DNA of 64,000 nt. Origin: Bacteroidota bacterium (GTDB taxonomy: Bacteria; Bacteroidota; Bacteroidia; B-17B0; Aurantibacillaceae). Positions within the stretch are counted from its first letter, which is position 1. Every line of letters begins with the position of its first letter. Shown here in pieces: positions 45,059 through 54,106 of this stretch. The notes under the pieces were generated by a model. It made no database searches, was not told the DNA's origin, and saw only the letters and a program-made list of their open reading frames with translations. A program made the position numbers and the translations under genes. The stretch is taken from positions 18,835 to 82,834 of the forward strand of contig JANYGK010000005.1 in NCBI GenBank assembly GCA_025362395.1, read 5' to 3'.

Positions 45059-46693
45059 TTAAATAATACTCAACGCTTTTTTATCTTTTGCTTTTGCTTT
45101 CTTTTTAATTGCAAGGCTGTCTTTTCCGTCAGCAATAGTGTCTGTAGCAGCTTGGTCGACAGGTGTATCAAAAATCACTGATTTTTGGCTGCGGCGCCAG
45201 TTGTCTTCCAACTTACGATTGCCCCATTTTTTAATAAAGTCATTCAAACCAAACGCTACAAGTGTAGGGTTATAAAAATACCAATCGCCTTTTGCACCTA
45301 CCCCAAGGTCTGTAATTCCGCCGTTCGGGTTCGAAGCATTGTAGGTAGGGTTTGCATTTTGCGCCGCTAATGCCTCTTGCTCTTCTTTTTTTCGTTCTTC
45401 TTCCGCTTCAATATTTTTAATCATTTTAGTAATGAAGCGGCCCCTGTCTTTATCATTCATTTTTGCTACGCGCTGTAAGCTGTCCTCACGTTGTATAGTT
45501 CGTATGTAGCTTACTAACGTTTCAAGGGTTTGCTTCCGGGCATTAATGGCGTCGTACTCTTTATAATCTTTTGGCAATGTTATCATAGTGCTGTCGTAGT
45601 AAGCCCCCGAAGCCATATAATTAGCCTGCTCAAAATTAATTTCGCCCAACTTTAAATAGGATAACGCTTTTTGTTTTGGATTTTGCGTGCTGTTGGCAAC
45701 CGATAATTTATAGTCGGCAATAGCTACAGGCTCATTCTTTTCTCTTTCCGAAATTTCACCCAATGTATAATAAATAATATCCAGGTACTCGCTGTTCTTA
45801 ACGTCACGCGTCATTTTTAAAAGGTCGCGTTTAAGCTTGCCCGTGTTTCCGTATTTAAGATCCACCAGCCGTGCCTGTTTCATTTTAGCGTGAAATACCA
45901 AGTCATACTCAGGCTTTGCCGAAATGGTTTTCTGATAATAGTCCCTGGCTTTTTTATTCTCGTTCTTCTCTTCATAAATTTGTGCAAGTATAAACGAATA
46001 ACGCGCTTTTGTTTTTTTTGAAGGCTTTGCTTTAATTGCCGCAAGCAACGCTTTTTCAGCTTCCTTATACATGCCGCGCTTCAAATAATAATCGGCTTGC
46101 AGGGCAGGCAGCTCTTTTTTGCCGTATTTAGATATTTTTTTATCATCCTTTAATAACCCTATAATAGGCTCTGCCTGTGATACGGCACCAATTTCGTTAT
46201 AGGAGCGCGCCAGCCAAACCATGGCCTTGTAGCGGTCGGGCGATTTGTAGGTTCTTATCACATACTCAAACGCTTCAATCCCCGAAAAAAATTCGCGTTT
46301 ATAAAAATGTGCAATACCAATAACGTTCCAATTATTATCTATCCACCGGCCGGCCTTAGGTATCTCATTTCCTTTTTTATCTTTAATGGTATGGCGCTGT
46401 ATACAGTTCGACGATTTTTTAATGGCCTTATCAAAATCGGGAAAAGTAGATTTGGCTGTTTCGTTGGTGGGTACTAAAAAAACAGGCAGTAACCTGTCGT
46501 AATCATACTTGAAGGTGGTTCTTATTTTATTTTCCCCTTCCTTTATGCTTTCCGTAGCATAATAATACCCGTTAAACCGGGCCGTAAGGTTATGGTAGCC
46601 GCGATGTATGAACGTGTTTTTAGTAGTTTTACAACCGCTTAACGCAAGTATAAAAACAACCGAAAAAACTATATATTTAGAGAATACTTTCAA
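45059..46693 (-). CDS. porW: PorW/SprE lipoprotein, N-terminal part before a frameshift
   Basis: A 544-residue lipoprotein: signal with lipobox LALSGCKTTK at about residue 21, the PorW/SprE-typical NTFIHRGYHNLTARFNGYYY, then helical TPR repeats (EYVIRTYKSPDRYKAMVWLA to DYYQKTISAKPEYDLVFHAK). A proline/Asn-rich stretch and DWYFYNPTLVAFGLNDFIKK follow. PorW/SprE is a periplasmic-side component of the type IX secretion/gliding machine. The frame ends KKALSII just after an A6 run (T6 on the plus strand at 45077-45082); one extra A, or a -1 slip, would join it to the downstream frame. Confidence 0.88.
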   Translation of the reverse strand: MKVFSKYIVFSVVFILALSGCKTTKNTFIHRGYHNLTARFNGYYYATESIKEGENKIRTTFKYDYDRLLPVFLVPTNETAKSTFPDFDKAIKKSSNCIQRHTIKDKKGNEIPKAGRWIDNNWNVIGIAHFYKREFFSGIEAFEYVIRTYKSPDRYKAMVWLARSYNEIGAVSQAEPIIGLLKDDKKISKYGKKELPALQADYYLKRGMYKEAEKALLAAIKAKPSKKTKARYSFILAQIYEEKNENKKARDYYQKTISAKPEYDLVFHAKMKQARLVDLKYGNTGKLKRDLLKMTRDVKNSEYLDIIYYTLGEISEREKNEPVAIADYKLSVANSTQNPKQKALSYLKLGEINFEQANYMASGAYYDSTMITLPKDYKEYDAINARKQTLETLVSYIRTIQREDSLQRVAKMNDKDRGRFITKMIKNIEAEEERKKEEQEALAAQNANPTYNASNPNGGITDLGVGAKGDWYFYNPTLVAFGLNDFIKKWGNRKLEDNWRRSQKSVIFDTPVDQAATDTIADGKDSLAIKKKAKAKDKKALSII

Positions 46694-46761
46694 AAAACAG
46701 GATACAAAAATAAGCTATTAACGCCGAAATCGTAAATTTAGTATAATTTTGTGCAGAACGT

Positions 46762-47637
46762 ATGCCTGGAACCAAAAATAGCCGTTGGAAAATATTTACT
46801 GAACAATTACGCAATAAGTACCGTTTGGTAATATTGAATGACGATTCGTTTGCAGAAAAGTTTTCTCTGCGCCTTTCCCCCCTCGGCCTCATTATTTTAC
46901 TGGGCTCCATTACCATTGTTATGACTGCGTTTGTTATAAGCATTGTGGCTTTTACGCCGCTGCGCGAATACATACCCGGTTATGGCAATGTAAATGACCG
47001 TAAAGAGCTGCTGAGTTTAAGTGCTAAGGCCGATTCGCTTGAAAACACCCTGTCGGCGCGCGATTGGTATATGGAAAATATTTTGCACGTATTTGCAGGG
47101 CAGGTAGAAGGCAAATCGGCTAAACCGGTTAAGGATTCTACCGGTAAGTATATAAACATTGACATTAAACCCAGCAGCGAAGATCTTAAATTGAGGAACG
47201 ATATTGAGACCAATCAACTGGAATCGACGAGCGATAAGGTTTCGGCCAATAAAATAGGCGCTATCGACAACTTCTTTTTCTTTACACCCGTAAAAGGCAT
47301 TATTACAACTTCTTACAACCTGCACGACCAACACTTTGGGGTAGATATTGTAGCCAAGGAAAACGAGCCGGTAAAAGCCACATTAGACGGTACGGTAATA
47401 TTTTCGGGCTTTACGGCAGACGACGGGTATGTAATACAGATACAACATGCCAATAATTTAACAAGTGTGTATAAGCACAATGCAGGTATTATTAAAAAAA
47501 CGGGTGACTATGTGCGTGCCGGTGAAGTTATTTCCATTGTAGGCAATACAGGGGAAAACAGCAGCGGACCGCATTTGCATTTTGAGATCTGGTATAACGG
47601 GTTTGCCCTGAACCCCCAGTATTACGTAGCTTTTTAG
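46762..47637 (+). CDS. M23 (LytM-type) peptidoglycan endopeptidase
   Basis: A 291-residue membrane-anchored hydrolase. One helix (PLGLIILLGSITIVMTAF) at 40-60, a coiled linker (RKELLSLSAKADSLENTL), and an M23 domain from about 175. Zinc ligands His191 and Asp195 (HFGVDI) and His273 (HLHFE) are present, with catalytic His in SVYKHNAG. It cleaves cross-links or activates amidases. It is divergent from porW by about 70 bases. An exact TAATTTTG -7-like element lies just upstream (46744-46751). Confidence 0.92.
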   Translation: MPGTKNSRWKIFTEQLRNKYRLVILNDDSFAEKFSLRLSPLGLIILLGSITIVMTAFVISIVAFTPLREYIPGYGNVNDRKELLSLSAKADSLENTLSARDWYMENILHVFAGQVEGKSAKPVKDSTGKYINIDIKPSSEDLKLRNDIETNQLESTSDKVSANKIGAIDNFFFFTPVKGIITTSYNLHDQHFGVDIVAKENEPVKATLDGTVIFSGFTADDGYVIQIQHANNLTSVYKHNAGIIKKTGDYVRAGEVISIVGNTGENSSGPHLHFEIWYNGFALNPQYYVAF

Positions 47638-47968
47638 AAGGTCTGTTTAACCGCAGAGGTAAATATAAAAATCAGGAATAGTATTATGCTGATTTGCCGG
47701 GTACATCTGTTTTCTTTTCATTGGTGACCCCATAATTATTTATATGCTATTGTTTTTAATAGTGTGATTTTTTTACCTTATTCAGGTATAATAACTCTAT
47801 GTAACTATAGGGTTCATAAGCATTGATTTGTTAAATAAACGAACGGTTTAATACAGGCTCATTCTTTTAACCGGCGTTCGTCTAAAACTCAAAAAAAACT
47901 TTCGTTTTTAGCATTTTTTGCATACATTTGCACCCGAATTTTAAAGCTTACACTACTATATTTTCGTA
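47638..47968. other. Intergenic region upstream of atpB
   Basis: About 330 bases with no gene seen. It contains the promoter element of the ATP synthase operon. Confidence 0.45.
47923..47930 (+). promoter_or_regulatory. -7 element of the atp operon promoter (TACATTTG)
   Basis: An exact TAnnTTTG. About 18 bases upstream lies CTTTCG (47899-47904), close to the -33 TTTG of Bacteroidota with one mismatch. The spacing and the 5' leader of about 33 bases to atpB are typical. Confidence 0.65.
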
Positions 47969-49111
47969 ATGATTAATAAAATCAACATATTCAGGAAGTT
48001 TTCGGCTGTTTGCCCGGTAATTATTGCTTTGTTTTTAATGATCTCAACCCATTTATCGGCTTCAGAACCGCAAGAAGACGCGGTAGTTATTGTTCAGGAA
48101 GGTGACGGGTCTCATGCAATAGATCCTCACGCCAAAGGTTCAGAAAAGAAAATGGATATTTCGGCCGTCGCGTTTGAGCATGTTTTAGATGCCCACTCGT
48201 GGCATTTTTGGGGTGAAGGCCATGAGGTGGCTTCCATGCCTTTACCGGTAATTTTATATTCAAACGTCAAAGGCTTACAAATGTTCATGTCTTCACGCTT
48301 TGAACATGGCCATGCTTCTTATAATGGATACAGCCTGTATGAGGAACGCATTGTGTCGGAAAACCCTACTGAATCGGTTTATGATTTTTCTATTACAAAA
48401 AATGTTGCCCAAATGTTTCTGTCAATGATTTTGATGTTATGGCTGTTTATTTCCATTGCAAATTCATATAAGACGCAAGGCTTAACTACTGCGCCAAAAG
48501 GAAAACAATCCTTTTTTGAACCTTTAATTGTCTTTGTACGCGATGATTTGGCTAAAAATAATATTGGTGGTAAAAACTATGAAAAATTCGTTCCATACCT
48601 GTTAACGGTATTTTTCCTCATCTTAATTAACAATGTATTTGGGATGTTACCAATAGGCGCAAACCTGACAGGTAATATTGCCTTTACCCTGGTTATGTCA
48701 GTTATTACTTTAATTGTTACTAACCTTAACGGGAATAAACATTACTGGCATCATATTTTTGCACCACCTGCTCCAAAGGCCATCTGGATCATCCTGATCC
48801 CAATCGAAATAGTAGGGATTTTTACAAAACCGTTCGCTTTAATGATCAGATTATTTGCTAATATGACCGCAGGCCATATCATTATTATAAGCCTTATTGG
48901 TTTGATCTTTATTTTTAAAACAACAATGGCATCTTTTGTTGCTGTACCGTTTGCTTTGTTTATAAGTGTTTTAGAGTGCCTTGTAGCAGTGTTACAAGCT
49001 TATATATTTACTATGTTAACGGCTCTTTTTATTGGTTCAGCCTGCGCTGACCATAATGAGGATGGAGCACATAATGAAGATGATGAAGCTGCTGCCGTGA
49101 AGCACCATTAA
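47969..49111 (+). CDS. atpB: ATP synthase Fo subunit a
   Basis: A 380-residue subunit a, the stator half of the proton channel. A signal-like N-terminus and a long periplasmic segment of about 100 residues precede the membrane domain, as in other Bacteroidota. The essential Arg is in KPFALMIRLFANMTAGHIII. The C-terminal tail is acidic and His-rich (CADHNEDGAHNEDDEAA). First gene of atpBEFHAG. Confidence 0.96.
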   Translation: MINKINIFRKFSAVCPVIIALFLMISTHLSASEPQEDAVVIVQEGDGSHAIDPHAKGSEKKMDISAVAFEHVLDAHSWHFWGEGHEVASMPLPVILYSNVKGLQMFMSSRFEHGHASYNGYSLYEERIVSENPTESVYDFSITKNVAQMFLSMILMLWLFISIANSYKTQGLTTAPKGKQSFFEPLIVFVRDDLAKNNIGGKNYEKFVPYLLTVFFLILINNVFGMLPIGANLTGNIAFTLVMSVITLIVTNLNGNKHYWHHIFAPPAPKAIWIILIPIEIVGIFTKPFALMIRLFANMTAGHIIIISLIGLIFIFKTTMASFVAVPFALFISVLECLVAVLQAYIFTMLTALFIGSACADHNEDGAHNEDDEAAAVKHH

Positions 49112-49141
49112 GAAGTTTAATTTTTTGTTTAACCAATATAA

Positions 49142-49369
<228 letters not shown>

Positions 49370-49488
49370 GCAAATTTAACCAATGCCTTAGCGGTTGGCA
49401 CAGGCATTGGTTATTTAAAAGTTAAACAAAAAATATACGATTTACTGTCTTAAAGGCAAACATTAACAACACATAAAATTATCAGCTC

Positions 49489-49983
49489 ATGAATTTAGTT
49501 ACACCCGGAATAGGCTTAATTTTTTGGACAACGATCACTTTTATTTTATTATTGGTATTATTAGGTAAATTTGCCTGGAAGCCGATCTTGGCAGCTATTA
49601 AAACCCGCGAAAAAGGCATTGAAGATGCTTTGGCGAGCGCAGAGAACGCGTTAAAAGATATGCGCGAATTAAAATCAAATAACGAAAAAAGCCTTTTGGA
49701 AGCCCGTGCGGCACGCGATATTTTAATGAAAGAAGCACGCGAAATGAAAGACGCGATCATTGCGGAAGCTAAAGCTAAATCACAAGCTGAGGCCGATCGT
49801 ATTATGAACTCCGCTCGCGAGCAAATTACCAACGAAAAAAATGCAGCGGTTGCCGATTTAAAAAACCAGGTTGCTGCCTTATCCATTGAGATCGCCGAAA
49901 AAATTCTTCGCAGCGAATTATCAAGCGACGAAAAACAAAAAGCCTTGGTTACTAATTTAATGAAAGACGTTAATCTTAATTAA
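49489..49983 (+). CDS. atpF: ATP synthase Fo subunit b
   Basis: A 164-residue subunit with one N-terminal membrane helix (IGLIFWTTITFILLLVLLGK) followed by FAWKPILAAIKTREKGIEDA and a long alanine/glutamate coiled coil that dimerises as the peripheral stalk. Confidence 0.95.
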   Translation: MNLVTPGIGLIFWTTITFILLLVLLGKFAWKPILAAIKTREKGIEDALASAENALKDMRELKSNNEKSLLEARAARDILMKEAREMKDAIIAEAKAKSQAEADRIMNSAREQITNEKNAAVADLKNQVAALSIEIAEKILRSELSSDEKQKALVTNLMKDVNLN

Positions 49984-49985
49984 TC

Positions 49986-50525
49986 ATGATAGTTGCATCA
50001 AGATACGCTAAATCATTATTAGACCTTGCCGTTGAAAAAGGGCAGTTGGATGCGGTATATGCAGATATGCTGCAGGTAAAACAGGTGAGCGAAGCCTCTA
50101 AGGATTTTGTTAACTTTTTAAACAGCCCTATCATTAAGTCCGATAAAAAAATTGCGGTGCTTAAAGCTGTATTTGAAGGGAAGCTCAGCGCCATCACTTC
50201 AGGCTTTTTAACCATCGTAACTTCTAAAAGAAGAGAAGCCATGATCCCTGAAATGGCAACTGCATTTATTGAACAATACAGAACCCACAAAAACATTTTA
50301 ACAGCGGTTGTTACTTCCGCTAACGGCTTGGATGCCGCTACTAAACAAAAAGTACTGGAATTGGTAAAAGCACAGCTGAACGGAGAAATTGAATTAGTAG
50401 AGAAAAAAGACTCTGCCTTAATTGGCGGATTTATTTTAAAGATAGGCGATAAACAGTTGGATAAATCGGTAGCCCGCCAATTAAGTAATTTGAAAAAAGA
50501 GTTAACCAATAAAGCATTAAATTAA
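49986..50525 (+). CDS. atpH: ATP synthase F1 subunit delta
   Basis: A 179-residue delta subunit: N-terminal helical domain starting MIVASRYAKSLLDLAVEKGQ, and C-terminal signature KDSALIGGFILKIGDKQLDK. It links stalk b to F1. It starts 2 bases after atpF. Confidence 0.95.
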   Translation: MIVASRYAKSLLDLAVEKGQLDAVYADMLQVKQVSEASKDFVNFLNSPIIKSDKKIAVLKAVFEGKLSAITSGFLTIVTSKRREAMIPEMATAFIEQYRTHKNILTAVVTSANGLDAATKQKVLELVKAQLNGEIELVEKKDSALIGGFILKIGDKQLDKSVARQLSNLKKELTNKALN

Positions 50526-50546
50526 TAATAACTAACCATATTAACA

Positions 50547-52124
50547 ATGGCAGAAGTAAAACCCGCAGAAGTATCTGCAATTTTAAGACAACAATTATCA
50601 GGTTTTAAATCTGAAGCCGAACTGGAAGAAGTTGGATCCGTATTACAGGTTGGTGATGGTATTGCCCGCATTTACGGCTTATCAAAAGTACAGTCGGGTG
50701 AGTTAATTGAATTTGAAACAGGCTTACAGGGAATTGTATTAAACCTGGAAGAAGATAACGTAGGTGCCGTATTATTGGGCGCGAGCACAGGTATCAGCGA
50801 AGGCTCTTCCGTAAAGCGTACCGGCCGTATCGCCTCTATTAACGTAGGTGAAGGCATGTTGGGCCGTGTTATTGATACTTTAGGGAAACCTATTGACGGT
50901 AAGGGTCCTATTACAGGAACTACTTACGAATTGCCCTTGGAGCGTAAAGCACCGGGTGTAATTTACCGTCAGCCCGTAACCGAGCCTTTACAAACCGGTA
51001 TTAAAGCGATAGATTCCATGATCCCTATCGGTCGCGGACAACGTGAGTTAATTATCGGTGACCGCCAGATCGGGAAAACAACGGTTGCATTAGATACGAT
51101 TATCAATCAAAAAGAATTTTATGATGCAGGCAAACCTGTATTCTGTATTTATGTTGCTATCGGCCAAAAAGGGTCAACGGTAGCTAATGTAGTGCGTACG
51201 TTAGAAGAAAACGGTGCTATGGCTTATACGGTTGTAGTTGCGGCTAACGCTTCCGATCCCGCCCCAATGCAGTTTTACGCGCCGTTTGCAGGTGCTGCCG
51301 TTGGTGAGTTTTTCAGGGACACCGGTCGTCCCGCTTTAATTGTTTATGATGATCTTTCTAAACAAGCTGTGGCATACCGTGAGGTTTCTTTATTATTACG
51401 TCGCCCACCGGGACGTGAAGCATACCCGGGTGATGTGTTTTATCTTCACAGCCGTTTATTGGAGCGTGCCGCAAAAATCAATTCTTCAGATGAGATTGCC
51501 CGTAACATGAATGATTTACCTGAATCTTTAAAACCAATTGTAAAAGGAGGTGGTTCATTAACAGCTTTGCCTATTATTGAAACTCAGGCGGGCGACGTTT
51601 CCGCATATATTCCTACGAACGTTATTTCTATTACCGACGGACAAATATTTTTAGAGTCTAACTTATTTAATTCGGGCATTCGTCCGGCCATTAACGTTGG
51701 TATCTCTGTATCGCGGGTGGGTGGTAATGCTCAAATTAAATCGATGAAAAAAGTAGCGGGTACTTTAAAATTAGACCAGGCTCAGTACCGCGAATTAGAA
51801 GCGTTTGCCAAGTTCGGTTCTGATTTAGACGCAGCTACAAAATCGGTATTGGATAAAGGTGCGCGTAACGTTGAAATTTTAAAACAAGCTAACGCAACGC
51901 CTTTCCGTGTTGAACAGCAAATTGCTATTATTTATTTAGGAACTAAAAACTTGTTACGTTCAGTGCCGGTAAATAAAGTAAAAGAGTTTGAAAAAGAATT
52001 TTTAGATGTATGTGAGCGTAAACATAAAGCAACATTAGACGCTTTAAAAGCGGGTAAGTTCGATGATGAAATTACCGGTGCATTAGAAGCAACGGCGAAA
52101 GAGTTAACCGCAAAATATAACTAA
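50547..52124 (+). CDS. atpA: ATP synthase F1 subunit alpha
   Basis: A 525-residue alpha subunit. Walker A is [12 protein letters not shown]; the [17 protein letters not shown] and [20 protein letters not shown] blocks are complete. It has the non-catalytic nucleotide site of F1. Subunits beta and epsilon are absent from this operon and must be encoded elsewhere, the usual Bacteroidota arrangement. Confidence 0.97.
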   Translation: MAEVKPAEVSAILRQQLSGFKSEAELEEVGSVLQVGDGIARIYGLSKVQSGELIEFETGLQGIVLNLEEDNVGAVLLGASTGISEGSSVKRTGRIASINVGEGMLGRVIDTLGKPIDGKGPITGTTYELPLERKAPGVIYRQPVTEPLQTGIKAIDSMIPIGRGQRELIIGDRQIGKTTVALDTIINQKEFYDAGKPVFCIYVAIGQKGSTVANVVRTLEENGAMAYTVVVAANASDPAPMQFYAPFAGAAVGEFFRDTGRPALIVYDDLSKQAVAYREVSLLLRRPPGREAYPGDVFYLHSRLLERAAKINSSDEIARNMNDLPESLKPIVKGGGSLTALPIIETQAGDVSAYIPTNVISITDGQIFLESNLFNSGIRPAINVGISVSRVGGNAQIKSMKKVAGTLKLDQAQYRELEAFAKFGSDLDAATKSVLDKGARNVEILKQANATPFRVEQQIAIIYLGTKNLLRSVPVNKVKEFEKEFLDVCERKHKATLDALKAGKFDDEITGALEATAKELTAKYN

Positions 52125-52232
52125 ATTACAGAGTTGAGAATGCAAGCAAATAATTAAACGATTAGTGTCAGTTATTAATTCAAGTAAACAAATAATTCTG
52201 AATTCTTATTCATAATTCTTAATTAGATAAAG

Positions 52233-53111
52233 ATGCCAAATTTAAAAGAAGTAAGAAACAGAATCGTGTCCGTTGGTTCAACCATGCAGATTACAAGCGC
52301 CATGAAAATGGTGAGTGCTGCAAAGCTGAAACGTGCGCAGGATGCTATTACGCAAATGCGTCCGTACGCCAATAAGCTTCAGGAAATTCTGCAAAATGTA
52401 AGCTCAAGCTTAGATACTTCTGAAAATACCTATGCAAGAACAGGGACCGCTAAACATATTTTATTAGTGGTGATTTCTTCGAACCGCGGCTTGGCGGGAG
52501 GCTTTAATGCCAACGTTATTAAAAAAGCGTGGAGCTTAATTAAAAATGAGTATGCGGGGCAAAGTGTTTCTATAATTACGATCGGTAAAAAAGCAAACGA
52601 TGCTTTTAAGCGTACGGATTATAATATACACGGCACAGACCTACCCCACGGCTTAAATGAAGTATTTGATAATTTAACTTACACTACAGTAGCTCCCATT
52701 GCCGAAAAAATAATGGGAACATTTGTAAATAAACAGTTTGATAAAATAGTATTGGTTTACAATCAGTTTAAAAACGCTGCGGTACAACTTGTGCAGGCTG
52801 AGCAATTATTACCGGTTGTGGCTACAACCACACCCGGCTCAACCAATGCAACCGATTATATTTTTGAACCAAGTAAGGAGTTTATTATAAGCGACCTGAT
52901 ACCCCGTTCTTTAAAAACACAATTTTATAAAGCATTGCTTGACTCCTACGCTTCAGAACACGGCGCGCGGATGACAGCCATGCACAAAGCGACAGATAAC
53001 GCTAAAGACATGCTGCGTGACCTTAAGATAAGCTATAACAAAGCCCGTCAAACAGCCATTACCACCGAGATCCTGGAAATTGTTGCGGGAGCGGAAGCAT
53101 TGAACGGGTAA
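52233..53111 (+). CDS. atpG: ATP synthase F1 subunit gamma
   Basis: A 292-residue gamma subunit: N-terminal helix MPNLKEVRNRIVSVGSTMQI with TSAMKMVSAAKLKRA, and C-terminal helix YNKARQTAITTEILEIVAGA form the rotor coiled coil. Last gene of the operon, followed by a terminator. Confidence 0.96.
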   Translation: MPNLKEVRNRIVSVGSTMQITSAMKMVSAAKLKRAQDAITQMRPYANKLQEILQNVSSSLDTSENTYARTGTAKHILLVVISSNRGLAGGFNANVIKKAWSLIKNEYAGQSVSIITIGKKANDAFKRTDYNIHGTDLPHGLNEVFDNLTYTTVAPIAEKIMGTFVNKQFDKIVLVYNQFKNAAVQLVQAEQLLPVVATTTPGSTNATDYIFEPSKEFIISDLIPRSLKTQFYKALLDSYASEHGARMTAMHKATDNAKDMLRDLKISYNKARQTAITTEILEIVAGAEALNG

Positions 53112-53135
53112 AAATTTGATGTATCGGAATAAGTT

Positions 53136-53163
53136 AAAACCCTTTGCCTGCAGAGGGTTTTTT
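53136..53163 (+). terminator. Terminator of the atp operon
   Basis: AAAACCCT pairs with AGGGTTTT around a 10-base loop that can extend the stem by a few pairs; a T tract follows. It is 25 bases past the atpG stop. Confidence 0.78.
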
Positions 53164-53307
53164 ATTAAAATTGTTTTAAAAATCAATGAACTAAATTAAC
53201 ATTGTTAACACTTTAATTTAAACTATTTATGATGACCGGCGTTAATCATTTATAGCATACAATTAATTTTATTATATGCATCTTTACGCCATAAAGTACT
53301 AAAAAAA

Positions 53308-54033
53308 ATGATTATCCTTCTGTTTCTACTGTTACACTGGTATCTTTCCCTGTTTGGCCAAACGTTTTTTCTGCACCGTTACGGCGCCCATAAAATGTTT
53401 ACAATGAATAAGTTTTGGGAAAAATTCTTTTACGTTTTTGCCTGGGTTACACAAGGCTCTTCTTATTTAAACCCAAGGGCGTATGCTATATTACACCGTA
53501 TGCACCATGCTTACAGCGATACGGAGCAAGACCCTCACACACCGCATTTTTTTAAAGAAGTGTTTACAATGATGATGCACACGAAAAAAATATATAACGA
53601 TGTATTGAATAAACGTGTGGTGATAGATGAAAAATTTGATCGCAATTTTCCTGAGTACCCGGGTATTGACAGGATAGCGGATAGCTGGTATACGCGTATC
53701 GGTTTCGGCCTTGCTTACACCGCGTTTTATGTTGTATTTGCTACCCATTGGTGGATGTTTTTATTATTGCCTATCCATTACCTGATGGGCCCTATACACG
53801 GTGCTATTGTAAACTGGGCGGGCCATAAATACGGCTACCGTAATTTTGATGAAGGCGACAAATCAAAAAATACGTTGTGGCTTGATTTTTTAATGATGGG
53901 CGAATTATTTCAGAACAACCACCACCACAGAGGCTCAAGGCCAAACTTTGCCGCAAAGTGGTATGAATTTGATCCTACCTACCCTATTATTTTACTGCTT
54001 GATAAACTGCATGTTATTAAGCTGGTAAGGTAA
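53308..54033 (+). CDS. Acyl-CoA/acyl-lipid desaturase
   Basis: A 241-residue membrane di-iron desaturase, placing a cis double bond in fatty acyl chains. All three histidine boxes are there: HRYGAH at 23-28, HRMHH at 63-67 and NNHHHRGSRP around 204-211. Four hydrophobic segments lie around them. It is shorter than most desaturases because the ends are trimmed. No ferredoxin partner is adjacent. Confidence 0.92.
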   Translation: MIILLFLLLHWYLSLFGQTFFLHRYGAHKMFTMNKFWEKFFYVFAWVTQGSSYLNPRAYAILHRMHHAYSDTEQDPHTPHFFKEVFTMMMHTKKIYNDVLNKRVVIDEKFDRNFPEYPGIDRIADSWYTRIGFGLAYTAFYVVFATHWWMFLLLPIHYLMGPIHGAIVNWAGHKYGYRNFDEGDKSKNTLWLDFLMMGELFQNNHHHRGSRPNFAAKWYEFDPTYPIILLLDKLHVIKLVR

Positions 54034-54053
54034 AAAAAAGATCCATTTTAAAT

Positions 54054-54077
54054 AAAACCCGGTATTCCTGGGTTTTT
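54054..54077. terminator. Terminator between convergent desaturase and FUSC genes
   Basis: AAAACCC and GGGTTTT pair, with possible GG/CC extension and one bulge, followed by T's on the plus side. It lies 20 bases past the desaturase stop and before the FUSC stop. Confidence 0.7.
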
Positions 54078-54106
54078 TATGTTATACCTTATGTGTAAGC
54101 TTTCTG

